NCBI RefSeq assembly: GCF_020080835.1
Contig: NC_058160.1
Location: forward strand, 10,481,515 to 10,545,514
Reading direction: 5' to 3'
Length of the DNA: 64,000 nucleotides
DNA from: Cotesia glomerata
Lineage: Eukaryota; Arthropoda; Insecta; Hymenoptera; Braconidae
Positions 27,101 through 37,789 of the stretch are shown here, one piece after another. Positions within the stretch are counted from its first letter, which is position 1. Each line of letters begins with the position of its first letter. The notes beneath the pieces were generated by a model. That model searched no databases. It was not told the origin of the DNA and saw nothing but the letters and a program-made list of their open reading frames with translations. A program made the position numbers and the translations under genes.

Positions 27101-28340
27101 GTAGATGCAGTTATGTATTTATTTATGTATGGGGAGCTCTCTTAGGTTGATCATCTCATCTAAGTTCGTTATCTAGAACACGGACGCTGTCGATGTTCGT
27201 CGATGTAATTGCTAAATTGCGATTGATCCTCATAACATTGGTCCCAGTGTTTCTCCCTGTGTGGTCCACTGTTCAATGTCCAATGTCCAATCGGTGATTA
27301 CCACCAGACGAACCTTATTATTATAAATTCTATTTTTTAGCAGCCAGACATTTACACGCCTCGCTCTCGAGGTTAAAGCGGTTACACGATCATTTATTAT
27401 CAATTTGTCAGGACAAAAGATACGTCAGTCAGTCAATCAGTTAGTTAATGCTCTAACCGTTATCAGTTCATTATAAAATAATCTGACGTATCATAAAATC
27501 TTCATACTTTATCTTAAATCCAGGATTTATCTGAAGAATGTTAAAGTTTTCCAAAAAATCCATGGGAATTAAAAGCAAGACTCTTGAATCTCAAGGATGG
27601 AACAATCGCTCGTCAAGGACCCGTCAAAACATCCCCAAGAATCCGTAGCGAATGAGTGAGCGAGCGTCATTAAAAAAAAAAGTGTCTCGATTAAACGCTG
27701 TAGGTCTCCTGGGATTGTATAGCATTCTGCATAGGATCGGTACACTAGTATATTTAAATGCAGCGGATGTCTACTGGGTCGGTTCCACTTATTCTGCGCT
27801 CACGGAACAATGTGTGACCGCAAACAAACGAGCAGAAGCGATAGGGGGCGCCAATGGTTATTCAAGAGCAGACAGACTGTCATTTGTCACGTCTTTCACG
27901 GGGTCTAATGATACGCACTGCTTTTGCCCGTCTTCTTATACCAACCTGACACCTGGTACTCTTTATTATTCCCACTCTTGAATTTTTTCTCCACAGAGCT
28001 CGGATCTCGCATCACCCTCCGCCGTTTTTTATTCTTTTCTGTCATACCTTACCAGCTCTAAAACTGACGGTTGAATTCGATTTATTAGGATTAAAAGCCT
28101 GAAAACGTTTTGTTAGCTATCTGATTCGCGAATCACTAGTTACTAGTTACACACTAACAGTAATTACAATCACCAACTCTAATTAATAAGCGTGGGAAAT
28201 TTGAAGAGTCTAAAAAATAATTAACAGCTTTCAGCTGTTGGGAATTAAAGACGAAGCATCATAACTATTTGGCATACCTGATGCAAGAGGTGATGCATCT
28301 TCAATTCCATTAGCATCAACTACCGTGCTGATGATTTAAG
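24138..28340. other. noncoding stretch without a supportable gene
   Basis: There is a hexamer repeat ATCAGGATCAGC at about 26819-26848 and short GTCA repeats near 27424. A strong minus-strand splice-donor-like GTAAGT (exon end 27086) stands alone. The 135-codon frame at 24584-24991 shows no domain. Confidence 0.5.
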
Positions 28341-28344
28341 CTTA

Positions 28345-29058
28345 TTGGATGTCTTTCTGGAGTGGATCTGTCGAGGCGGTGGTGTCGGTCTGTCAGTTTT
28401 AAAAAGGTTATTTTTACTCTCAAGACCGAGCAGAGATGAAGATGAAAAAGCAAAGGGCAAAGAAGACACCGCGTATTGCGGTTGCTCCCAGCTTCCAGCT
28501 CCCAGCTACCAGCTACTTTACCGAGTTGTGCTCGACACAAAACAACAAAGCGGTGGAGCTGTAGCATATAATATTGTGAGCTCTTTCTTTTATTCTCCCA
28601 ACCACCCGGTTTGTGATAGCTTCTGCAGCAGCAGACTGGAGACTTTGAGCCTGCTCTGGTCCTGCTCGCTCGAGGATGGAGGTACGAGAACTTTGTGCCA
28701 CCCACCTGGTGAAAGACCACGAACTCAAACGTGCGCTACTCTCTTTGCGGCACGTTGTTCCATCCTACGTTTCATTCTATATGCAACCGGGACGAAGACA
28801 TTTGCCTGTTGGCTTCTGCTTCTTCTTCTTCTTTTTATTATCATATTTTTATTTATTCTCTTATTATTATTTTCCTATGTCACGTTTCTTTTGTCATGGG
28901 CTACCACACATCCACCTGACTCTGATGCGCTCTTAAAAACATATCAAACATCTCGAAGCTTTAACCTCCAACTCCAGCTTGAGCTTGTAGTAGATGCAAA
29001 TTCACAACCAGTAGCAGAAGCTAGAGTGAATCGCTTCATACTATCGATGACCACATAA
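28345..29058 (+). CDS. unrecognised 237-codon open frame in a GC-richer island (doubtful)
   Basis: A single frame is open for 237 codons, long for this AT-rich background. Reading outwards it has a basic N-terminal region, a Cys-containing middle, and a very hydrophobic stretch of about 30 residues (roughly 155-185) encoded by a CTTCTTCTT/TTATTATT simple repeat. The opposite strand is also open for 134 codons over the first half, which suggests that base composition rather than selection keeps stops out. The apparent membrane segment is a simple-repeat artefact. I recognise no family. It could be an orphan gene, part of an untranslated exon, or a GC-rich regulatory block. Confidence 0.12.
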   Translation: MDVFLEWICRGGGVGLSVLKRLFLLSRPSRDEDEKAKGKEDTAYCGCSQLPAPSYQLLYRVVLDTKQQSGGAVAYNIVSSFFYSPNHPVCDSFCSSRLETLSLLWSCSLEDGGTRTLCHPPGERPRTQTCATLFAARCSILRFILYATGTKTFACWLLLLLLLFIIIFLFILLLLFSYVTFLLSWATTHPPDSDALLKTYQTSRSFNLQLQLELVVDANSQPVAEARVNRFILSMTT

Positions 29059-29689
29059 AAAATAACCAAAGAAGCTGAAGGGGACAATTGCAATGTCAAT
29101 AACGGTAACGGTCTCGTGGAAGCGATTAAAAAAATTTACCGGGCCATGCTGAATAAATTATCAGAATAACTTAATGCGGTAATAAAAACAGAAGTTATGG
29201 TTATTTTAAAAAAGTTATTGGCCCGCCCATACGCTGCTGATGCAGAATGCAGGCAAGTACGCCGTTCCGAGAGGACGTCGTGACCTCGTGCAGATAAATC
29301 AAGAGATATTAAGAATCATGCTTGCCTTTTTTATATCCTTTTTATTCGTATATATCTGCTCAACCTCAAGACTCCAGGTCTTTGTGTTCATAACCAGTCC
29401 AAGGTTACTGAGTTGAGGTTAAATTGATCCCCATTCAAAATCACAAGCTAGCCTAGATCATTTTTTGATTATTTATTTTTTCTATTAACCGACGCACCAA
29501 ATACCTCGGGATGAGTTAGTTAATGCTGTCCCATTACTCACCTTTGTATTAATAAACTAAATACCAGCTTAGAAATATGTGTAGCGATCTCCCCTTACAA
29601 ACTATCAGCCAGGATTAATGAGTGCATCTCAATCAGGCTATTTTTCGACGTCGCGGTCTAATGCGGAAACACCGGGGGGTGTGAGAGGG

Positions 29690-29728
29690 CTATATTACCT
29701 GATCAATCAAAACCAGCAAGCAGCTACA
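29690..29728 (+). promoter_or_regulatory. candidate core promoter (TATA-like box plus initiator-like site)
   Basis: CTATATTA at 29690-29697 is followed about 30 bp later by CTACAGT (29724-29730), resembling an arthropod initiator. The open frame beginning at 29842 lies about 115 bp downstream. The spacing is right for a TATA promoter, but both motifs are short and the genome is AT-rich. Confidence 0.25.
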
Positions 29729-29841
29729 GTCTGACTCGCTTCAGGATTTTTTACACTCCAAGCATCACTCTCATTTTAACTCCGGCTTAAATAATCGAAT
29801 AATACCAACAGCATTTGGATTTTGAATGTCTGACAAGGAGA

Positions 29842-29878
29842 ATGCAGCTCACCCTTCTGATGATAATCCTCGTTATTT
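29842..29878 (+). CDS. candidate small secreted peptide, exon 1 (signal peptide)
   Basis: An ATG opens MQLTLLMIILVI, a short hydrophobic stretch that would serve as a signal peptide. The exon breaks after the first base of a Cys codon at a consensus donor, GTAAGT. A TATA-like box and initiator lie upstream. Joined to the exon at 30044 it gives a 38-residue product, MQLTLLMIILVICK then YGDWGSFVYSALVANGC and RNLYLDL. No family is recognised. A toxin, a hormone or chance are all open. Confidence 0.28.
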
Positions 29879-30043
29879 GTAAGTCAACCGTTAGTTCTGA
29901 TCCTGTCAAAAGTTAATAACGTGCGATATATTAATAATTATTCCATCAATCACCCGAAACATTGAATTATTTTAATCAGCGAGTGATAAATCATGGATTG
30001 CCATTGGTGATTCAATGCAAGATATGCATTTGATATTTTATAG

Positions 30044-30123
30044 GTAAATACGGTGACTGGGGCAGCTTTGTGTACTCTGCGTTGGTCGCAAACGGATGTA
30101 GAAATTTATATTTAGATCTGTAG
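30044..30123 (+). CDS. candidate small secreted peptide, exon 2
   Basis: The acceptor TTTGATATTTTATAG ends at 30043. Joining across the 165-bp intron completes a Cys codon and continues KYGDWGSFVYSALVANGCRN, then LYLDL and a TAG at 30121-30123. AATAAA at 30242-30247 could be the polyadenylation signal. Another open frame overlaps just downstream (ATG at about 30128 to a stop near 30238), so the true reading frame or a further splice could differ. Support is only the agreement of signal peptide, intron phase and flanking signals. Confidence 0.25.
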
Positions 30124-30249
30124 GCTGTATGGACGCTTACACAGCTACTGAAGAGACTTTTGGGTTTATTTTGAGGAAGCTGGGGTGGAATCTACCTGCT
30201 TACGCCACCACGCCCACTGGAATCTTGTTGTGTACATAAAAAATAAAAA

Positions 30250-31486
30250 ATATTTTGTTCTGCTAGGTATCGTGTGAAAATCTCCGGGTATTATGTAAGC
30301 CATAAGTCAAAACTATATTTTTTTGTATCATTCATTTCTAGATCAACTATATTTTCGGTCTTAAACTTTTACTTTTTAGTGTAATCCCGTGGATAAATAT
30401 ATTAAATAATAAATTTCCTGTCATAAATTCACCTGGACGGTTTTTGTTGGTATAATATTACTTTTATGCTTGAGATTTAGTTTAGTTTCGTTGATTTGGT
30501 TTCTTCGGAAACGTTTTTGGGACAAAAAACTGTACCGATTAAAATAATTAGGGAACTAGCAGCAGTTGTTTCGTTGATTAATTCTTATTTTTGCCATAAA
30601 AAAGTATCTAGCTGATCTATATGGCTTGTAGATAATTACAGGGTCTCGGAAATATATATAAGTCATCGTCTAGTCGTAATATCCCTGGCGTTATTAGTTA
30701 ATATATAATAAAATAAAAGTTATAAAAGGCAAGCTTGAAATTAGAGTGCCTGAAATTTGTATCTAATATAAGGTTGCCTACTACTACTACTACGACTATA
30801 TCGCTATATTGTCATGTTTTCCATGAAGATTGGGCCATCAACTAGCTAACAGGAAGTTATATATGTGCGCTGGCAAATTATCGTAATCTCGAGTGAAAAA
30901 ATAAAAAAAATTAAACTTACCCTATCTTCATATTATTTGCTAGTTAACTTTTCAACGTCGAGGATTGTCATAAAATGATATCGACAATTGATCCGATGAC
31001 ATTTCTCGAGGTCATAAATTTGCCTGGGTGAATTTGATCGGAGATTGGAATGCCGGTTGCCGCTTAATAATTCGATTTGCGGTCACGAGGACCCAGGACC
31101 CGAGTTATGCAGGTAGAAAGCTAGATTCTGGATGATGCTCTCTCGTGCTGGATCCCCAGATGATCACGATGATGATGATTATGATGATGATGATGATTAT
31201 GATGAAGATGAAGATGAGGACGAGGATTATGATCCTTATTCATCTCTACACATGTACGCTCCGTAAGCACGATCCGTTTTCTCTCTGATTGATCTGATTA
31301 GTCTGGACCCTTAGCAACTCGACCGGCAAATAATCCGTCGGGTCTCAATCAGCTTCTGAAAAAAATTATAAATATTTATATTCCTCTATTATACATTCTA
31401 CTCTTAAAAAAAAAAATATTTAGAAATTAATTACAAATTCTTTGCTATCTAAAATAGAATCAATTTAATTTTTAATATTAATTTTT
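30250..31486. other. noncoding stretch with a GAT-rich simple repeat
   Basis: No gene can be supported. A GATGATGAT/TATGAT repeat at about 31158-31236 reads as a run of Asp and Tyr codons in one frame. A strong minus-strand donor-like GTAAGT (exon end 30921) has no associated exon that I recognise. Confidence 0.5.
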
Positions 31487-31889
31487 ACTAGCAACCTTGC
31501 AGTCACTATGTGACTGCCGTGACTTGTAAACTATAAATAAATAATATTTTGCTTTATTAAATAATGACTTTTGTTAAATTGCACTGTAATTTTTTAACAA
31601 TTGACGTTCTTAAAGATATAAGCTTATCCCGATGTTACACTCATCAAGAGCTTTCATTTGAGTACCCACATGCATTTTGATATATTTTTCATATATACAA
31701 ATACTAGCTGTTACTCGCCCGCTTCGCTGGACGCTTTATAGAATTGCATTTTTAGATCTAGACTTGAAATTTAATTAGAGTAATGTTTTGACTTGCACAG
31801 ATTCCAAATTCCGTCGAATTGGCATGCACTTTTTATCCATGTAATTATTCTAGATAATATTCATTGTAACTTTCAATGTGCAATCATTA

Positions 31890-34292
31890 CACGGAAAAAA
31901 GTAAACTGTAATATTCACTCGGATTCCGGTTAATTTTTATAGTTTCAAACAGTAAAGCGGACATCGAGGTGGCAAAAATATAAATATTACAGAACTTAAT
32001 GTAAAAAGTATAAAAGCCACAATTTATAATTTAATATCCAAAATAAGTAATTGGTAGCTGTCACTATAGTAAATAACGACTCTTTCATCTTAAAAAAATT
32101 ACAGTTTCAAACAGTAAAAATTGCCATTTCAATATATAGTCCATAGACGGAAAAAAATTTATTGTTGCTGCAACAGGAAAAAATCCTGTTGCAGCAACAG
32201 GATTTTCCTGCAGCTGCAACAGGAGGCAGCCATGTAGCAACGACAGGAAAAAATCCTGTTATATAGCAACAGGATTACTACTGTTGTTGCGACTTGATCT
32301 TCAAATATAGTTGGGTCAATCCATGTCAAATCGACCGATAGTTGGAATCGACCCCTTTCGATTTGGATAAATTTTGGTCAGAAGTTTTCTTTTATCATAC
32401 AACAAACTTCTGCCAAAGGAAAAAAATAAAAAATTTTTTTTCAAAAGATATGCAAATTCAAAATTTTGCGATTTTTCCAGTTTTTCAATTTTGTTTTTGT
32501 TATATCTATAACGCTATTATAGATACAGGAATGGCCTTTCGTTTGGTTGAAAGGGGACACTTGGGGCTATTGAAAAAAAAATATTTTGAAAAATGCCAAA
32601 TTTGTTAAATTTTGAATTTTTGAAAATCGTCAAAAATGATCTATATTAAAATTTTGGCTCAATTTTTTTTTGTATAATATCTTGTACTGATCTTAAAAGA
32701 TCCTGAAATTTTTAGAACTGTGTTTTTTTTTTAAATATGAATTTTTCAATTTCAAAAAAAAATTTTCTTTTGTTTTTCGCAACTTCTAAATAATGTAAAG
32801 TTATGCAGATACATAATATTGTAATTTTGAGCATTAAAATTTTAAATGCACTACGTGGAAATATTAAATAATAAATTAATATCAACTTTTTTTTCTATTT
32901 TTTAAACGTAATCTTAAAGTCAGGCTTAACACATGATGTAATTTCTTATTTTTTTAACGCATGATATATTTTGTCCGTTTTTTCACTTCAATAACAGTTT
33001 TTAACATCAAATAACTCAAACAGATGTTAATTTCCAATAACAATCAGAAATAATGTGGTGAAAATATCAATTTTTTTTCGTTCTTTTGAGTACTTGTTTA
33101 CTTACAAATTTCTGCATATTAATGTTGCTCAATCTCAAATTTCAAATCATTTCCATGTTAATAAGACGATAAGTGGCGTCGACAACTTTAAATGAAGTAA
33201 AGTGAAAAAAAAATTACAGTTCTTAAAATTTCAGGATTTTTTAAGATCAGTACAACGTATTATACAAAAAAAAAATTGAGCCAAAATTTTAATATAGATC
33301 GTCATTTTTCGATTTTTAAAAATTCAAAATTGAACAAATTTGGCATTTTTCAAAATATCTTTTTTCCAATAGCCCCGTGTCCCCTTTCAAACAAACGAAA
33401 GGCCATTTCAGTATTTATAATATAATATAAAATAGCGTTCAAGATATAACAAAAACAAAATTGAAAAACTGGAAAAATCGGGAATTTTGAATTTGCATAT
33501 CTTTTGAAAAAAAATTTTTTATTTTTTTCCTTTGGCAGCAGTTCGTTGTATGATAAAAGAAAACTTCTGACCAAAATTTATCCAAATAGAAAGGGGTCGA
33601 TTCCAACTATTGGTCGACTTAACATGGATTGACCCAACTATATTTCACTATCAAGTCGCAACAACAGTAGTAATCCTGTTGCTACAACAGGATTTTTTCC
33701 TGTCGTTGCAACATGGCTGCCTCCTGTTGCAGCTGCAGGAAAATCCTGTTGCAGCAACAATAAATTTTTTTCCGTGTATTATGAGGAGAAGGGGAACTCA
33801 GTGAAAGAGAAGGGGGTCTCACTCTCGGAGAATTTAACATTTGAAACAGTAAAAATTATACTTTTAAAATATACATTTTACCAGTCCAAGCAAGTCTATA
33901 ATTCTATAATTACAGTTTGATTCTTAGCGTTGCGTTTAAAATTTACCATTTTACTTTGTAAATATTGACGTTGCTTGTATTAGAAATTTATTAACTTTAT
34001 TTTATACTTTTTACATATTATAAGATCATTTTTTAGGTAAGAAATGATAAATATCAAAGTCTGAATTCTTAATTAATATACTTTAACATTTTAGACATTT
34101 CCATAGCGAATATTACTGTTTGAAATAGTATTTTCTTCCATGTAAAAAGTAAATTGTAACGTTTAAATGGTAAATATTATAAAGTGAATAGTAAAATCAC
34201 GATTTTGCTGTTTGAAATTGTAATTTTTAGCAGTTGATCATTACTTATTATAAATCGACTGTTATTTATTAAAGTTTACTTTTTTCCGTGTA
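31890..34292. mobile_element. MITE with ends ACACGGAAAAAAGTAAACT, interrupted by a foldback element
   Basis: The left end ACACGGAAAAAAGTAAACTG (about 31891) and the right end AGTTTACTTTTTTCCGTGT (to about 34292) are near-perfect inverted repeats. Internal TTTCAAACAGTAAAAATT segments occur on both sides. It lies inside the repeat at 31703-34676 and contains the foldback at 32153-33777. Confidence 0.7.
32153..33777. mobile_element. 1.6-kb foldback element with ~570-bp inverted arms
   Basis: The left arm (32153 to about 32732) and right arm (about 33208-33777) are near-complementary over their length, including ACGGAAAAAAATTTATTGTT at the tips. The distal part of each arm carries repeated CCTGTTGC/GCAACAGG motifs that fold into their own short hairpins (32165-32275 and 33670-33760). 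The loop of about 475 bp is AT-rich. The open frames at 32342-32608 and 33350-33574 are the same sequence read from the two arms, so they say nothing about coding. Confidence 0.9.
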
Positions 34293-35173
34293 TAACATTC
34301 CCGTGTCTTTCTTACAAAAATGAATAATAATTGATATGAAAAAAAAATTTGTAATGAGGATTGAAAGTTTCAGTTAAAGAAATTTCAGGTCTTATAAGTG
34401 AAGAAATCTGCCTAGTATATAAACATAACCAATTGAACTAAAAAATTTATTTTGAACAAATGAAAATCGAATAGCATAAATTTAGTTGCGATGAAAATTC
34501 ATTATTTATAAGTCGAAAAAATATAGGTTCCGGACAAGTAATCGCCAACGTATCATATACTAAAACCTTCTCCGTAACACGCTGCATCTTATCGTATTAG
34601 TATTATTCCGATCGGTTCAGTAGTTTTCGTAGTATAGCCTGACAAAAAAACCGGCTCTCCATTTATTAGTATAGATATAATATATATAAATATATGAAAA
34701 ATTGATGTGGATACTCAAATGAAAGGTTTCGATGAGTGTAATGTCGGGATGAGCTTATATCTTTAAAAATGTCAATAGTTCCCAAGATACAAGGTCATTT
34801 CTTAATTATGTATCTAGAGATAGAGAATTTTCGAACTCAGCCTAAATACTTATCATCATAAATTGACTATCGGTGAGAATGATATGAAATCTTAAAAAGG
34901 CACAAATTCAAATCAAGACTTTTGCAATCACACTAAATTTCACTCAAAAAACCGATTTTATTATATGACTTTCCTGAACACAAAATTTTTCTTATTCTCT
35001 TAATAATATAGATATTTCAGATAAATTAATTTCCTGGGAATAGTAAAGAAAAATTTGATCCTATCCTTGAGAAAGACAATTGTTTCAAGGCAAAGTAGGC
35101 TGGTCATTTATTACTCGGGTATAAAAAATCTTAGCTGCAAAAAAATAAGTAAATATTGTTTGTACTTGTACTT

Positions 35174-35388
35174 GGTACACGAAAAGATTAAAACCCGACT
35201 GGTTCGTGTTCTGCACCAGAGTGAGTCGTGTGCGGACCAGACTCAGTCGTGTGCACACACGACTCAGTCGTGTTCTGCACCAGACTCAATCGGGTGATGC
35301 ACCAGAATCCGTGCAAAGTAACCCGCACACGACTGAGTCTGGTGCAGAACACGAACCAGTCGGGTTTTAATCTTTCCGTGTACGGTAC
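35174..35388. mobile_element. 215-bp palindromic MITE
   Basis: Arms of about 65 bp begin GGTACACGAAAAGATTAAAA and end TTTTAATCTTTCCGTGTACG. They share AACCCGACTGGTTCGTGTTC. The interior repeats CACGACTCAGTCGTG-type palindromes, so the whole folds into a branched hairpin. GC content is well above the surroundings. Confidence 0.85.
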
Positions 35389-37749
35389 TAGAAATAACTA
35401 TTTTAATTTCTTAATATTACTATAAAAAATAAAAGCGTAGGAGAATAGGGTAAAGCCCGAGGCTGTTTCTTCGATTAACGAATAATTGCTTGGGTGAAGT
35501 AAGGTTTATATATGTTTAATATTTTATTTAAACGTCCAGCTCTTCCTTAACTATTTATACGTTAGATCTTTTCTTCCGGGCTGTCACACCGCAAGACGGA
35601 CTGAGATCCCTATTTTCTATTCCTCAGATACTTAGATTTTTATTTTATTTTTCCCAAGTCATGCCTCCAACAAGGTAAACGACGACCTAGTCTAACGCAG
35701 GCTTTAGTTCTTTTATTTTAAATCTGGCGCCATAAGAATTCTCCGAACCAAACTCTGCTTTTGACTAGACAATATAAAATATTTTTATTTTCATAAGTGC
35801 TAAAAGTCACGACTCTAGATTTTATATTTAAATCTACAAGTGGTTTTTTTTTGTTGTGATAGCGAACGGTTTTCGAGAGTCATTTCCGGGATAATTGTTC
35901 TCCTTGTCGCTGAGTTCTTTTGTTTAAGTGTTATTTTGTTGTAAATTATGATCAGGAAAATGAAAAAGGCGACTTGTTGCTCACAATCATCACCTGAGCA
36001 TGCTCTGGTTCTATGAACGAGTACGAAGATGATAAAAAACACAAGACGGTGGAACTTAAAAGGCAATTCAAAACACCGTACAAAAGACGTATGCCTGGTC
36101 ACGCACGCGTAATCGTCTGTGACTAACCATTTGACGAGTGACACGTTTTAAAACACTTTAACGCATACTCGAAACTCTAGACATTATTATATGCTTTAGA
36201 TTGATGGCCGTCTGATATTATTGTAAAAATATATAAGCTTTCAAGAATTTACTATTTTTTTAAACAAATAATCGTTTTTTTTTTTTTTTTTTTTTTATGA
36301 ATACTTTACTTGTTTTTATCTTTTTGTAATTAATTTTATCAGTTGTTAACTCTTGTTAACCTTGGCAAAAATTTTTCCTACTTTTTTTAATTTAATCACT
36401 GAAATTTTTATAGTTTAATTAACTAATTATTCAAAATAATAAAAAAAAGGTAATAAAAATAATTATTAGAAATAAAAACGCTTAAAAATTTATCTTATTA
36501 ATTATAATTAAAAAATAATATAATTTTGAGAATATTAAAAAAAAGTTCATCAAATTTTATTATTAAATTTTAAATGAACAAAATTATTTTAAAAAATTTA
36601 CTAATCGGCAGAATTAATTTTTTAATTAGCAAAATTAAATATTATTGATTAATTAATTAAAATTTTACTACTTATTCAATAAAAATAATTACTAAATAAG
36701 TAAAAAAAAAAAAATTTCACTGATTTAATTTTAAAAAGTACAAAGAATGATGAAAATTTGATAAACTCTTGACAAATTGAAGAATGGGTTTTTAATATTA
36801 TTATGAAAGCGTTTTAATAAATAATCTAACAATTGAATGTAAATACTAAAAATATAAATATCGATGATGATAATGATAATAAATAATGAACAATAATAAT
36901 AATAATAAATAATGAACAATAATAATAATAATAATAATACAAGTAGATAGAAGAAAACGGACATTGAAATACGATAGTGAGAATGACACAGCAGCCCTAG
37001 CGTGTTGATGAGGCTCAGCACCAAAGATCTTGGCTCTCAGTGATGTGTCTGCCAGCTCGACGTGAGATATCGATACTTTGACCTCCCGACGACCCCAGAG
37101 ATCACAATGATACTCCAAAATCCAAACAAAAAATAAACGTTACACACTTAGTTGTATCGGTTGATTGCGCCATATGTATATCGGAATTGATATTAATATT
37201 AATGGATCAACTGGTTGTACCTTCTACCGATCGGACAAGTGCCTGATAGTTTAAATAAAATTTTCTCGATTTTGGAGGGAAATTTAAGACTAATATGCAA
37301 TAAGCGGGTTTTTATTTCTAAATCCATCTGTTGGGGTATAAATTATACTAGGAATCGATTCTCGGTGCAAGCGTGCAAGCGTGTAAGGGCTGAATGATAT
37401 GCGATGTGAGAAGACGATGATGAGAGTTGCAGGAAAGGGGTAGCTGGGAAGAATAATATTTCATGGATTATACATTAAATAAATATATATATGAGTATGT
37501 TGCACGGGCGGTCTCACGGCGTGCCAGCGCGGTAGGAGTCTAATAAGATGTAACTAAATTATGATTGGATTCATCATTGGCTCTCGTGGGATTGAAATTG
37601 CCCATGAAAAGGGCCAAGGGCCCGATGTATTATTTTACAAATGTACGGTCAATTTTTAAACTGCCTTCAGCTATTCTATATGAAGCGTTACGTGATATAC
37701 CATGATCTCAAATCTTGAGTGAGCGATTGCTAACCGCCGGATACTCTAT

Positions 37750-37789
<40 letters not shown>

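Larger units (their letters stand above)
31703..34676 (+). mobile_element. repeat beginning ACTAGCTGTTACTCGCCCGC, ending TTTATTAGTATAGAT
   Basis: The left end ACTAGCTGTTACTCGCCCGC and the right end, with CCGATCGGTTCAGTAGTTTT followed by TTTATTAGTATAGAT, resemble a widespread arthropod interspersed repeat whose class I cannot assign. It is inserted in family A at about 31703/34677 and is itself interrupted by the MITE at 31890-34292. No open frame survives. Confidence 0.6.
31487..35012 (+). mobile_element. family-A hairpin element, split by nested insertions
   Basis: The left part (31487-31702) matches the first 40% of the copy at 3251-3796, and the right part (about 34677-35012) matches the remainder including the TTCTCTTAATAATATAGAT end. 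The break falls in the AT-rich loop of the central hairpin. About 2.97 kb of three further elements lies between the halves. Confidence 0.85.

Noticed and set aside
31134..31267. Asp/Tyr-rich short frame ending YSSLHMYAP
   Set aside because: It arises from a GAT-type simple repeat. No promoter or splice context is evident.
32342..33574. Two similar hydrophobic open frames on opposite strands
   Set aside because: They are the two inverted arms of one foldback element, not a duplicated gene.
35174..35388. CRISPR-like repeated CACGACTCAGTCGTG units
   Set aside because: The repeats are palindromes inside a MITE with no regular spacers, in a eukaryotic genome.
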